Positions 1 to 8,048 are shown, numbered from the stretch's first letter. The stretch is 47,585 bases of DNA from CAYFRC01 sp050946115 (GCA_050946115.1 JBMNUF010000018.1:1-47585); one strand, 5' to 3'. Program-made: numbers and translations. The notes: generated by a model not told the origin, from the letters alone.

Positions 1-27
1 ATTCAGTGTTACAATCTTATCGGACAT
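1..27 (-). CDS. 5' end of an unidentified gene (partial, leaves window)
   Basis: Nine codons are visible on the minus strand, starting with ATG at 27-25 and reading MSDKIVTLN. An AAAGGAG ribosome binding site lies at 43-37, nine bases upstream, so this is very likely a true start. It is divergent from the isomerase-like gene at 243. Nothing can be said about function from nine residues. Confidence 0.6.
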
Positions 28-66
28 GGTTCCAGGCTCCTTTCAGAATTGTGGTGTCGTGACTTC

Positions 67-96
67 ATTCTATCAGATGCCTGTGAACCGCGTCCA
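67..96 (-). promoter_or_regulatory. Probable sigma-A promoter for the leftward partial gene
   Basis: On the minus strand a TGGACG -35-like box (96-91), an 18-bp spacer and a TAGAAT -10 box (72-67) precede the ATG at 27. The -10 is good and the -35 is weak. Confidence 0.4.
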
Positions 97-179
97 TCCT
101 TTTTGCGCAACTTATTGTACATTATCCGCCTTTGGCTATCATTCTTTTGCAAATCCCGAGCGTTTCCGCAAAACACCGC

Positions 180-208
180 TTGACAGAACCACGCGGGCGG
201 TGTAGAAT
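180..208 (+). promoter_or_regulatory. Strong sigma-A promoter for the isomerase-tautomerase operon
   Basis: A perfect TTGACA (180-185), a 17-bp spacer and TAGAAT (203-208) lie 34 bases before the start codon at 243. This predicts a short leader of about 28 nt. Confidence 0.75.
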
Positions 209-242
209 CTAAGTACAACATATGAAACAGGAGGAATTACGT

Positions 243-1727
243 ATGGTCAGCAACATTCCGAACGTCAAGCTCGGCATTGTCGCCGTTTCCCGCGACTGTT
301 TCCCCATCGAGCTCTCCCGCACCCGCAGGGCTGCCGTCGTGGAAGCATATCGCGCCACGGGCGGCGAAATCGTCGAAATCCAAACCATCATCGAAAACGA
401 GCACGACACGATGCAGGCGCTCAAGGAGCTTCAGGACGCGCAGTGCAACGCGCTCTTCGTGTTCCTCGGCAACTTCGGCCCCGAAGGTCCCGAGACGATG
501 CTCGCCGAAAAGTTTGACGGCCCCACCATGTTCGCGGCAGCCGCCGAAGAAAACATCCCCGTGCTCTCCGCGAACCGCGGCGACGCGCTGTGCGGCATGC
601 TGAACGCCAGCTACAACCTGAAGCTGCGCGGCGTATGCGCCTATATCCCCGAATACCCGGTCGGCGATGCGTGCTCCATCGCGAATATGATTTCGGAGTT
701 CATTCCCGTCGCCCGCGCAATCATCGGCGTCAGGAACCTCAAGATCATCACCTTTGGCCCCCGCCCCTACGACTTCCTCGCCTGCAACGCGCCCATCGCG
801 CCGCTGTTCAAGCTCGGCGTAAACGTGCAGGAGAACTCCGAGCTCGACCTCTTTGCGGCGTTCAACGAGCATAAGAACGACCCGCGCATCGAAGAGGTTG
901 CAAAGGATATGGCGCAGGAACTCGGCGACGGCAACAAGATGCCGGGCATTCTCCCCAAGCTCGCGCAGCTCGAAATCACGCTGCTCGACTGGATCGAGGC
1001 GAACAAGGGCGCGGCGAAATACGTCGCGATGGCGAACAAGTGCTGGCCCGCGTTCCAGACGCAGTTCGGCTGCGTTCCGTGCTACGTCAACTCCCGCCTG
1101 ACCGCGCGCGGAATCCCCGTCGCGTGCGAAGTCGACATCTATGGCGCGCTCAGCGAGTACATCGGCACCTGCGTGACGGGCGAGCCGGTGACGCTGCTCG
1201 ATATCAACAACTCCGTGCCCTGCGACATGTACAACGCCTCCATCAAGGACCAGACGGAGTACTCCGAGACGGAGGTCTTCATGGGCTTCCACTGCGGCAA
1301 CACCCCGATCTGCCGCCTGAACAAGGGCACGATGAAGTACCAGCTCATCATGCACAGGGGGCTTGAGCCCGATGTCGAGCCAGACATCACGCGCGGCACG
1401 CTGGAGGGCGACATCATCCCCGGCGACATCACCTTCTACCGCCTGCAGGGCAACAAGGACAGCCAGCTTTGCAGCTATATCGCGCAGGGCGAGGTACTGC
1501 CCGTCGCGACGGAATCCTTCGGCGGCATCGGCGTGTTCGCGATCCCTGAGATGGACAGGTTCTACCGCCATGTGCTGATCGAGGACGGTTACCCGCACCA
1601 CGGCGCGGTCGCGTTCGGCAAGGCGGGCAAGGCGCTGCACAGCGTCATGCGGCTCTTGGGCGTACCGAAGATCTCCTTCAACCAGCCCAAGTTCATGCTC
1701 TACCCCTCCGAAAATCCGTTCGCATAA
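243..1727 (+). CDS. L-fucose isomerase-like protein (FucI/AraA superfamily)
   Basis: A 494-residue protein related to L-fucose and L-arabinose isomerases (COG2407-type), enzymes that interconvert aldoses and ketoses using a divalent metal. The ATG at 243 is chosen over an in-frame ATG at 222 because AGGAGG at 229-234 sits eight bases before it. Candidate metal ligands are E296 (in ACEVDIYGA), D320 (in LLDINN) and H452/H453 (in YPHHGAVAFG). The 24-residue E-to-D spacing is the same as in E. coli FucI, and a family-typical FHCGNTP motif is at about 349. The protein is shorter than classical FucI (about 590 aa), so the substrate is uncertain; other aldoses or a sulfo-sugar are possible. It is followed 18 bp later by a MIF-like tautomerase, so the two are probably one operon. 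Family assignment is confident, substrate is not. Confidence 0.82.
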   Translation: MVSNIPNVKLGIVAVSRDCFPIELSRTRRAAVVEAYRATGGEIVEIQTIIENEHDTMQALKELQDAQCNALFVFLGNFGPEGPETMLAEKFDGPTMFAAAAEENIPVLSANRGDALCGMLNASYNLKLRGVCAYIPEYPVGDACSIANMISEFIPVARAIIGVRNLKIITFGPRPYDFLACNAPIAPLFKLGVNVQENSELDLFAAFNEHKNDPRIEEVAKDMAQELGDGNKMPGILPKLAQLEITLLDWIEANKGAAKYVAMANKCWPAFQTQFGCVPCYVNSRLTARGIPVACEVDIYGALSEYIGTCVTGEPVTLLDINNSVPCDMYNASIKDQTEYSETEVFMGFHCGNTPICRLNKGTMKYQLIMHRGLEPDVEPDITRGTLEGDIIPGDITFYRLQGNKDSQLCSYIAQGEVLPVATESFGGIGVFAIPEMDRFYRHVLIEDGYPHHGAVAFGKAGKALHSVMRLLGVPKISFNQPKFMLYPSENPFA

Positions 1728-1745
1728 TAGAAGGAGGCAAATACC

Positions 1746-2096
1746 ATGCCCTACGTCAGGCTTTGCACTTCCAAGCATCTTTCTACCGACAAGATCGATG
1801 CCGTGCGCAAGATCGTCGGCGATACGATCTCTCTTATCCCCGGCAAGAGCTTTGAGGTGACGACGATCCATATCGAGCCGGATTCCCTGATTTCGCGCGG
1901 CGATCCCTCGAACCCTTCGCTGTTCATCGAGGTGCGGCTGTTCGGTCCCTCGTCCACGGGCAGCAAGAAGGAATTCGCGAAGCAGATTTGCACTTCCCTC
2001 GAAAGCGCGCTCGATATCCCGCAGAAATTCATCTCCATCAACATCCTCGAACTGGATGGATGGGGCGGAAACGGCGGATACAATACCTTCAGGTAA
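1746..2096 (+). CDS. MIF-like tautomerase-superfamily protein
   Basis: A 116-residue protein beginning Met-Pro, which after removal of Met exposes the catalytic N-terminal proline of the tautomerase superfamily. The length and the C-terminal segment (SINILELDGWGGNGG) resemble macrophage migration inhibitory factor and D-dopachrome tautomerase rather than the 60-residue 4-oxalocrotonate tautomerases. AAGGAGG precedes the ATG. It lies 18 bp after the isomerase-like gene and is followed by a hairpin, so it is the second and last gene of a two-gene operon. The pairing suggests a role in keto-enol or aldose-ketose chemistry of the same substrate, which is inference. There is no signal peptide, so it is cytosolic. 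Confidence 0.78.
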   Translation: MPYVRLCTSKHLSTDKIDAVRKIVGDTISLIPGKSFEVTTIHIEPDSLISRGDPSNPSLFIEVRLFGPSSTGSKKEFAKQICTSLESALDIPQKFISINILELDGWGGNGGYNTFR

Positions 2097-2109
2097 TACC
2101 GATTGGCAT

Positions 2110-2145
2110 AAAGGCTGTCGCGGCATTTCGCGGCAGCCTTTATAC
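2110..2145 (+). terminator. Stem-loop after the tautomerase gene
   Basis: A 13-bp stem with one G-U pair (AAAGGCTGTCGCG with CGCGGCAGCCTTT, 2110-2141) lies 13 bases after the stop codon. The following U-tract is weak (tatact), so termination may be partial. Confidence 0.6.
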
Positions 2146-2261
2146 TATGGCGGCTGTCCGAACCGCTGTTTTTGACCAAACGCTGCCTTTCGGGAGCTGA
2201 TGCAGGAGTATCCGAATATACTTCGTAAAACCGCATCCCCGCCAGCGGTTTCACATATGCA

Positions 2262-2299
2262 GATACAGAAACAGAGCCCTCCGAACATGGAAGGCTCTG
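2262..2299 (-). terminator. Intrinsic terminator after the HU gene
   Basis: On the minus strand CAGAGCCTTCC (2299-2289) pairs with GGAGGGCTCTG (2282-2272) around a six-base loop and is followed by TTTCTGT. It lies 12 bases after the HU stop codon. Confidence 0.75.
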
Positions 2300-2310
2300 C
2301 TTTGTATGCG

Positions 2311-2595
2311 TTATTTGTTCAGGTCGTCCAAGAGGGCGCGGCCCGCCTTGAAGACAATCTTCTTTTTCGCGGCGACCTGCATCGGCTCGCCCGTGCGCGG
2401 GTTCCTGCCGATGCGTGCGGGGACATCCTTCACGGAAAACGTGCCGAAGCCGAGCAGCTGCGTCGCTTTGCCGTCTTTCAGTCCGTTCGCGATCGTGCCA
2501 AGCGTGGCTTCCACAGCCGCCTTCGCGTCCTTCGCGGTCAAGCCCGTCGCCTTTGCGACCTCATCGATCAGTTTCTTTTTGTTGACAGTTGCCAT
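2311..2595 (-). CDS. HU-family DNA-binding protein
   Basis: A 94-residue protein with the whole HU/IHF fold: N-terminal MATVNKKKLIDEVA helix, GFGTF turn, and the RIGRNPRTGEPM beta-arm with the intercalating proline. HU is a small dimeric nucleoid protein that bends DNA. TAAGGAGG precedes the ATG. It starts 19 bases after the stop of the upstream sugar dehydrogenase on the same strand and has its own terminator, so it may be co-transcribed with two dehydrogenases. That is an odd context for HU, though a private promoter inside the dehydrogenase gene is possible. Confidence 0.95.
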   Translation of the reverse strand: MATVNKKKLIDEVAKATGLTAKDAKAAVEATLGTIANGLKDGKATQLLGFGTFSVKDVPARIGRNPRTGEPMQVAAKKKIVFKAGRALLDDLNK

Positions 2596-2614
2596 AGGGT
2601 AGTTCCTCCTTAAA

Positions 2615-3649
2615 TTAATATACGATAACGCCTTTTACGACGTCCTTCGCGTTTTCATAGGCTTCCTTGTAGGCGACATCCGTCTTTTCAAACGGATAGA
2701 CGTTGGAGACGATGCCGGAGATGTCGATCTTTCCGTCCGCGACGGCGGCGATCGTCGTGGGATAGAGATTGCGATAGCGGAAGATCGAGTGTACTTCCAG
2801 TTCCTTCGTGGAGAGCATGCCCAGCGGCAGCCCGTTAATCTCGTCCTCGCCCAAGCCTACCAGCACAACCTTTGCCGCCGCGCTCGCCACGCGCAGGGAC
2901 TGCTGCACCGTCTTCGAGATGCCGCAGCAGTCGATGACCGTGCTTGCGCCCTTGCCGTCCGTCATCTGCATTATGGTTTCCACCGCGTCGCACTTCGCGC
3001 TGTTCACGATCTCCCCGCCGAGCTTTTTCGCGGTTTCGAGCCGCTTTTCCAGCACGTCGCAGATGATGACGCGGGACGCGCCGTATGCCTTCGCCGCAAG
3101 GAGCGACACCAAACCGATGCAGCCCGCGCCGAAGATGACCACGGTATCGCCCAGGCGCACATCGCCCGTCTTTGCCGCGTTCACGCCGATGGCGAGCGGC
3201 TCGATGAGCGCGCCCTCTTCAAACGATACGTTTTCGGGCAGCCGGAACGTGAACGCTGCGGGGTGGGACACGTAATCGCAAAGACAGCCGTCATACGGCG
3301 GCGTCGCCCAGAATATCACATCGGGGCAGAGATTGTACTTGCCCGTAAGGCACATTTCGCAGTGCCCGCAGGGAATGCCGGGTTCCATGGTGACGCGGTC
3401 GCCCACGCGGAAGTTTTTCACGTTCTTGCCGACCTGCGCGACGACGCCCGCCGCCTCATGCCCCAGCAAAAACGGATATTCCACGACGAAATCGCCCACG
3501 CGCCCCTTTGCGTAATAGTGCACGTCGCTGCCGCAGATGCCGACCGCCTTGATGTTGACGAGCACATCGTCGTCCCCGACGGCGGGCATGGGAATTTCCT
3601 GCATTTCGAGCTTTTGGTTCGACGTCAGCATAAATGCCCTGTTTTTCAT
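2615..3649 (-). CDS. Zinc-dependent sugar-alcohol dehydrogenase (sorbitol/xylitol dehydrogenase-like)
   Basis: A 344-residue medium-chain dehydrogenase that should oxidise a polyol or sugar alcohol with NAD. The catalytic zinc site is C39 (GICGSD) with H64-E65 (GHE) and probably E150. The structural zinc cysteines are C94, C97, C100 and C108. The Rossmann motif GAGCIG is at 174-179. The start codon overlaps the stop of the upstream dehydrogenase by 4 bp (ATGA at 3649-3646), which implies translational coupling; only a weak AAAGG precedes it. Closest in kind to sorbitol, xylitol or galactitol dehydrogenases. The exact substrate cannot be read from the sequence. Confidence 0.85.
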   Translation of the reverse strand: MKNRAFMLTSNQKLEMQEIPMPAVGDDDVLVNIKAVGICGSDVHYYAKGRVGDFVVEYPFLLGHEAAGVVAQVGKNVKNFRVGDRVTMEPGIPCGHCEMCLTGKYNLCPDVIFWATPPYDGCLCDYVSHPAAFTFRLPENVSFEEGALIEPLAIGVNAAKTGDVRLGDTVVIFGAGCIGLVSLLAAKAYGASRVIICDVLEKRLETAKKLGGEIVNSAKCDAVETIMQMTDGKGASTVIDCCGISKTVQQSLRVASAAAKVVLVGLGEDEINGLPLGMLSTKELEVHSIFRYRNLYPTTIAAVADGKIDISGIVSNVYPFEKTDVAYKEAYENAKDVVKGVIVY

Positions 3650-4677
3650 CCTTTATCGACCTCCGTTCTGATGAGTACCTTGCCGCGCTTGCGATACGCG
3701 GGATTCGTAAATACTTCGGTGATCCTCTCCAGCGGCACGATGTCGGTGATGATGTCGTCCATCTTCACGACGCCGCTTCCGAGGGTCTTCACCGCGCGGG
3801 AGAAAGTGTAGGGGTTGATGAACGAGGAAGTGACGCACAGTTCCTTCTTGAAGATCTCATACGGCTTCACGGAAATTTCCGCGTCCGGCTGCGTGAGCCC
3901 GAACAGCATGACCGTCGCGCAGTTTCCCGCGCAGTCTATCGCCTGCGCAACCGTCTTGGTATTACCGACGGCCTCGATCACGCAATCCACGTTTTCACAG
4001 AGCCGCGACACTTCCTGCTTAAGGTCGACCTTCGTCGGGTCGATCGCAATGTCCGCGCCGAGCTTTTGCGCGAGCGCGCGCTTTTCCTCCACGATTTCGG
4101 ACACGATGACCGTGCCCGCGCCCGATGCCTTTGCAAGCTGGAGCATCATAAGCCCTATCGGCCCCGCGCCCAGAATCAACACGTTCTCGCCGACCCTGAT
4201 TTTGCACAGGTCTATGCCGTTCAGGCAGCAGGAGAGCGTCTCGCTCTGGCTGCCGCTTTCAAAGGAGAGGCCGTCGGGCAACGGATAGACCTGCCGTTCG
4301 GGCACGGCGACGTATTCCGCGAAGCCGCCCGCATAGGTCGTGCCATAGCCCTTCATGTTCGTGCAGAAATGCGCCTTTCCGTTCTTGCAGAAATAGCATT
4401 CGCCGCAGCAGTCGTTGGGGTCTACGGACACGCGATCGCCTACCTTGATGCGCCTGCAGTCCTTCCCCACCCGCTCCACTACGCCCGAAAACTCGTGCCC
4501 GATCACCGTTCCGACGGGAACGGGCGCCGCGCCGCCGTCGCCGTGGTAGATATGTACGTCCGTGCCGCATACGCCGCAGTATTTGATCTTGATGAGTACA
4601 TCGCCGTCGCCGCATGTGGGCTTGGGGATATCGATCACGCGCAAATCGTCTTTGCCGTAGTACACCGCAGCCAACAT
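3646..4677 (-). CDS. Zinc-dependent alcohol dehydrogenase, second paralogue
   Basis: A 343-residue medium-chain zinc dehydrogenase of the same family as its downstream neighbour but clearly divergent. Catalytic zinc residues C37 and H61-E62, structural zinc cysteines C91, C94, C97 and C105, and a GAGPIG nucleotide-binding motif are all present. I start it at ATG 4677 because GGAGG lies at 4690-4686; the reading frame stays open upstream to 4734 but without a ribosome site. A promoter lies at 4702-4730. It overlaps the next gene by 4 bp, so the two dehydrogenases probably act on related substrates or on sequential steps of polyol oxidation. Confidence 0.85.
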   Translation of the reverse strand: MLAAVYYGKDDLRVIDIPKPTCGDGDVLIKIKYCGVCGTDVHIYHGDGGAAPVPVGTVIGHEFSGVVERVGKDCRRIKVGDRVSVDPNDCCGECYFCKNGKAHFCTNMKGYGTTYAGGFAEYVAVPERQVYPLPDGLSFESGSQSETLSCCLNGIDLCKIRVGENVLILGAGPIGLMMLQLAKASGAGTVIVSEIVEEKRALAQKLGADIAIDPTKVDLKQEVSRLCENVDCVIEAVGNTKTVAQAIDCAGNCATVMLFGLTQPDAEISVKPYEIFKKELCVTSSFINPYTFSRAVKTLGSGVVKMDDIITDIVPLERITEVFTNPAYRKRGKVLIRTEVDKG

Positions 4678-4701
4678 ATTCAACACCTCCGATATATTTT
4701 T

Positions 4702-4730
4702 ATTATACGTCATGCCGCGCATTTTTTCAA
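4702..4730 (-). promoter_or_regulatory. Sigma-A promoter for the dehydrogenase operon
   Basis: Minus strand TTGAAA (4730-4725), 17-bp spacer, perfect TATAAT (4707-4702), 25 bases from the chosen ATG at 4677. Confidence 0.75.
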
Positions 4731-4792
4731 GCATCTGTATACCTTTTTACATTTCCGTATTGCAAAGTATCGCAGCATTTTTGCGTTATGTG

Positions 4793-4801
4793 TGATATAA
4801 T
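4793..4801 (+). promoter_or_regulatory. Extended -10 promoter for the SRAP gene
   Basis: TGATATAAT (TGn extended -10) lies 25 bases before the GTG start at 4826. No convincing -35 box is seen, as expected for extended -10 promoters. Confidence 0.6.
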
Positions 4802-4825
4802 GGGGATATCGAAGGAGGGATTGCC

Positions 4826-5353
4826 GTGTGCGGCAGGTTTTATGTGGAGGAGGACACTTACAGCGAATTCATTTGGGAGGCGCTCAACCCTCCCAAAGGT
4901 GATATCCGCCCGACCGATGCCGCGCCCATCCTGACGGAAGACGGCGCATCCCTCGCGCATTGGGGGATTCGGACAGAGAAAAGTCTCGTCATCAACGCGC
5001 GGACGGAAACGGCATCCGAAAAGCCGCTGTTTCGCGCCGCAAGGCGGTGCGCCGTGCCCGCGAGCGGGTTTTATGAGTGGAAGAACGGGATCCGGCACAA
5101 AATCCGCCTCCGCGAAAGCCGCTTCATGCTCCTTTGCGGGCTGTACGCCGCAGATCGGTTTGTGATCCTCACGCGGGACGCCGCATTCGGCATGGAGAAA
5201 ATCCACGGCAGAATGCCGCTTCTGCTCGCGGACAAAGCGCTGCTCCCGCAATTCCTCTCGGATAAAACTCCCCTCGCCGATTTTTCCCGTGCGATGCGCG
5301 CAAATCTTGCGATTTCCGAGGACGAACCCGTGCAGCTTCGGTTTGAAATGTAG
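4826..5353 (+). CDS. SRAP-family protein (HMCES/YedK-like abasic-site protein)
   Basis: A 175-residue SOS-response-associated peptidase-family protein. In E. coli YedK and human HMCES this family forms a covalent thiazolidine link between Cys2 and abasic sites in single-stranded DNA, shielding them during replication. Key residues are all present: C2 (MCGRF), N58 (NARTET), E84 (GFYEW) and H127 (IHGRMP). The GTG start at 4826 is fixed by the need for Cys at position 2 and by GAAGGAGG just upstream. It is shorter than YedK (about 220 aa), mainly through trimming between the N-terminal strand and the NARTET motif. It appears to be a single-gene unit under its own promoter. Confidence 0.92.
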   Translation: MCGRFYVEEDTYSEFIWEALNPPKGDIRPTDAAPILTEDGASLAHWGIRTEKSLVINARTETASEKPLFRAARRCAVPASGFYEWKNGIRHKIRLRESRFMLLCGLYAADRFVILTRDAAFGMEKIHGRMPLLLADKALLPQFLSDKTPLADFSRAMRANLAISEDEPVQLRFEM

Positions 5354-5382
5354 TTGCATGCAGGCTTAACTTGTGATACAAT
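5354..5382 (+). promoter_or_regulatory. Sigma-A promoter for the Gfo/Idh/MocA gene
   Basis: TTGCAT (5354-5359), 17-bp spacer and TACAAT (5377-5382), also a TGn extended -10. It begins immediately after the stop codon of the SRAP gene and is 35 bases from the ATG at 5418. Confidence 0.7.
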
Positions 5383-5417
5383 CTGTACGGGAAATCAATA
5401 CATTGGAGGCATGGATC

Positions 5418-6503
5418 ATGGCGGACAAAATCAGAATCGGGATCATCGGAACGGGCGGCATCGCGCACGCGCATATGCGCTCCTATCTCGGGATGGACGA
5501 CGTCGAGATCGTCGGCGCGTCGGACATCGTCCCCGGCAAGGCGCGGGCGTTTTTGGACGAATTTGATCTGAAAAACGTGCCTGCTTTTGACGACAACGAC
5601 GAGTTGCTCGCCCTGAAGCCCGACGGCGTATCCGTATGCACCTACAACACGCAGCACCATACTTGCGCGTGTCAGGCTATGCTGCAGGGTGCAAACGTGC
5701 TCTGCGAAAAGCCCATGAGCGTGACGCTCGATCAGGCGGTCGAGATGGCGAAGACACAGAAGAAAACAGGCAAGATTCTGACCATCGGCTTCCAGCCGCG
5801 CTACGACGAGAACATGCTCATGCTCAAGAAGATCGTGCGCTCCGGCGAATTGGGGCACATCTACTACATACAGACCGGCGGCGGGCGCAGGCGCGGCATC
5901 CCCGGCGGCACGTTTGTCGACAAGGAACTCGCGGGCGTCGGCTGCCTCGCGGACATCGGCTGCTATTCGCTGGACATGGTGCTCAACTGCGTCGGCTACA
6001 GAAAGCCCGTGACCGTTTCGGCATACGCCTCGGACTACTTCGGAAAGAACCCCAAGTACTTCAAGGGCGATTTTTCCGTGGACGATTTCACCTGCGCGCT
6101 CATCCGCTTTGAGGACGGGCTCGTCGTCGACTTCCGCATGTCCTGGGCGATGCACATGGACACCATGGGCGACACCTTATTCCTCGGGACCGATGCGGGG
6201 CTCAAGGTGAAATCCCCGCACCCCGAACTCAACTGGGGCGGCGCTTGGGACGGCTCCATCGGCGAGGTCTTCATGTATCACGACGTGTGCGGCATCCAGA
6301 CCGAAACGAAACTCCCCATTCAAACGACCGGCAAGCAGGACAACTTCTATCGCAAGTGCCGCGCATTCGTGGATGCGGTGCGCGACGGCGGCGAATCCCC
6401 CATCCCGTGGCAGGAGATTCTGTACAATCAGGCGATTATCGACGGAATCATCCGCTCCTCCGCAAGCAAACGGGAAGTCGAAGTCGTCATCCCCGAAATC
6501 TGA
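5418..6503 (+). CDS. Gfo/Idh/MocA family NAD(P)-dependent oxidoreductase
   Basis: A 361-residue dehydrogenase of the glucose-fructose oxidoreductase/inositol dehydrogenase family, which oxidises or reduces hydroxyl groups of sugars, inositols and their derivatives. The N-terminal Rossmann motif GIIGTGG is at 8-14, the family EKPM motif with catalytic lysine K98 at 97-100, and a DIGCYSLD segment follows in the C-terminal domain. ATG 5418 is preferred because GGAGG lies eight bases upstream; an in-frame ATG at 5373 lies within the promoter. It is followed by a hairpin and then an AAA ATPase gene. The substrate cannot be predicted. Confidence 0.88.
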   Translation: MADKIRIGIIGTGGIAHAHMRSYLGMDDVEIVGASDIVPGKARAFLDEFDLKNVPAFDDNDELLALKPDGVSVCTYNTQHHTCACQAMLQGANVLCEKPMSVTLDQAVEMAKTQKKTGKILTIGFQPRYDENMLMLKKIVRSGELGHIYYIQTGGGRRRGIPGGTFVDKELAGVGCLADIGCYSLDMVLNCVGYRKPVTVSAYASDYFGKNPKYFKGDFSVDDFTCALIRFEDGLVVDFRMSWAMHMDTMGDTLFLGTDAGLKVKSPHPELNWGGAWDGSIGEVFMYHDVCGIQTETKLPIQTTGKQDNFYRKCRAFVDAVRDGGESPIPWQEILYNQAIIDGIIRSSASKREVEVVIPEI

Positions 6504-6509
6504 TGCGAA

Positions 6510-6549
6510 CGGGAGGATGCGCGAAAAATCGCGCACCCTCCCGCTTTTT
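6510..6549 (+). terminator. Terminator-like hairpin abutting the next ribosome binding site
   Basis: CGGGAGG-A-TGCGCGA pairs with TCGCGCA-C-CCTCCCG (6510-6544) and is followed by TTTTT. The last T leads straight into AAGGAG of the next gene (SD at 6550-6555), so the ATPase gene is reached only by readthrough from this operon. Confidence 0.75.
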
Positions 6550-6563
6550 AAGGAGCAATCGAT

Positions 6564-7367
6564 ATGGTATATCTGCGCAGCGTCCGCATCCCCGAAAAAG
6601 AGGGCGCGTGGCCCTTCAACTGCCCCGCCCTCGCACGTACGGGCGAAATCGCCTTCCCCACCTCCGTGACCGTGTTCGTCGGCGAAAACGGCAGCGGCAA
6701 ATCGACGTTCATCGAATCGCTCGCGCTGGCGCTGCGCCTTCCCGCGATCGGAAGCGAGGATACTGCGCTGGACAGGACGCTTTGGGGCACAAGCCCGCTC
6801 GCGGACGGGATGAAGCTGACCTTTCGCAAGAGACCCAAAGGGGGCTTTTTTCTGCGCGCGGAGGATTTTTTCGGGCATACCAAGCGCATAGACGCTCTGC
6901 AAAACGAGATGCGGCAGGAGATTTTGAGAGTACGGGCGGAGAACGCGCACCGCTCCCGCTTCGCGCAGGGGCAGGCGGCAATGGCATACGCATCGTCTTT
7001 GGCTTCCCTCGAAGAGGACTACGGCTCGGACCCGGACGCGCGCTCTCACGGCGAAAGCTTTCTGCACCTGTTCGGAAACCGCATACGCAACGATGCGCTC
7101 TATATCCTGGACGAGCCGGAGGCGCCCCTCTCCCCCTCGCGGCAGCTCGCGCTGATGCGGCTCATCATGGATTGCGAACCGCGCAGCCAGTTTTTGATCG
7201 CCACCCATTCGCCGATCCTCGCCGCATACCCGAATGCTACAATCTACAGCATGGACGAAGTGCCCATGCGGCAAGTATCGTATGCCGAGCTCGAAAACGT
7301 GAATCTTCTGCGAGATTTCCTGAACGCGCCGGAAAGGTATCTGCACGCACTCAAGCGGGAGGAATGA
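6564..7367 (+). CDS. AAA family ATPase (ABC/SMC-type, COG3910-like)
   Basis: A 267-residue soluble ATPase with an ABC-type nucleotide-binding head and no membrane segments. Walker A GENGSGKST is at 40-48, an ABC-signature-like SHGES at 161-165, Walker B LYILDEPE at 179-186 and the switch histidine H215 in ATHSP. This family of small predicted ATPases has no established role. There is no nuclease or methylase partner, so membership of a defence system is not supported. It follows a sugar dehydrogenase directly behind a hairpin, and converges with a CBM9-like gene 35 bp downstream. Confidence 0.85.
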   Translation: MVYLRSVRIPEKEGAWPFNCPALARTGEIAFPTSVTVFVGENGSGKSTFIESLALALRLPAIGSEDTALDRTLWGTSPLADGMKLTFRKRPKGGFFLRAEDFFGHTKRIDALQNEMRQEILRVRAENAHRSRFAQGQAAMAYASSLASLEEDYGSDPDARSHGESFLHLFGNRIRNDALYILDEPEAPLSPSRQLALMRLIMDCEPRSQFLIATHSPILAAYPNATIYSMDEVPMRQVSYAELENVNLLRDFLNAPERYLHALKREE

Positions 7368-7402
7368 TTCAATACCGCCGCATTCTTTTGCACTATGGAA
7401 GA

Positions 7403-8044
7403 TTACGCTAAAACCATTTCCGCAAAGCACTCGGGTCTGTGGAAATCCGGCTTCTCGGCGGAAACGGGCGCCCATGTGCCGAAATGCGGGTGGATGCTCT
7501 CGTCGCATTTATAGAAATTCCCACGCAGCACGTTTCCTGATTTCAGCGTTTCTCCGAATTTTCCCTCCAAAAACGACATCGGAACGGTGTAGGACACCGC
7601 CCACCACGCGCCGTAATGGCCGCTCGCAGAGACCTTCATCCCGCGCGGCAGCTCCTTTTCGACCAGGCGCCTGCCATTTGGGCGGCTCCTTCCCACGCCC
7701 ATGCCGATGTGCATCGTCCCCAATACGTTGCACTCGCAGTTCAGATACCGCGCGTCCGCCTTCGGAAAGGGCATAAAGAAGAACTCCAGACAGCTGTCCA
7801 CGCATACTTGGCCGCCCGTTTCCGTAACGGTTCCCTGCGTCGTCTCTTCTTTCGCGTACATCAGTACGTGCAGCCCGTCTTCATTCCAGCCGACGCGCGC
7901 GTGCGCCTCGGGCGTGTAGCCCACTTCATCCCACGGATACAGCGCGATCTGCGCGTCCTCCGTTCCCATAAAATCGAATTTTCCGGGGTCGAATTCCCCC
8001 TTCGGCAGTTGAAACGCGCCCTTCACAGGTTGAATTCTATACAT
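7403..8044 (-). CDS. CBM9-like carbohydrate-binding domain protein
   Basis: A 213-residue protein matching stand-alone family 9-like carbohydrate-binding (DOMON-type) domains: a VCVDSCLEFFF strand motif near the middle, an N-terminal beta-rich region and a C-terminal PDFHRPECFAEM tail typical of the group. There is no signal peptide, so it is probably cytosolic. ATG 8044 sits five bases after the stop of the MFS gene, with AAAGGAAAG as ribosome site, so the two genes form one operon. Members often accompany sugar transport or glycosidase genes. Its precise role is unknown. Confidence 0.72.
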   Translation of the reverse strand: MYRIQPVKGAFQLPKGEFDPGKFDFMGTEDAQIALYPWDEVGYTPEAHARVGWNEDGLHVLMYAKEETTQGTVTETGGQVCVDSCLEFFFMPFPKADARYLNCECNVLGTMHIGMGVGRSRPNGRRLVEKELPRGMKVSASGHYGAWWAVSYTVPMSFLEGKFGETLKSGNVLRGNFYKCDESIHPHFGTWAPVSAEKPDFHRPECFAEMVLA

Positions 8045-8048
8045 ACCT

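Noticed and set aside
237..2126. 629-codon open frame on the minus strand over the isomerase and tautomerase genes
   Set aside because: It is a shadow of GC-rich coding sequence: no ribosome site, arginine- and aspartate-rich low-complexity translation, and strong family evidence for the plus-strand genes.
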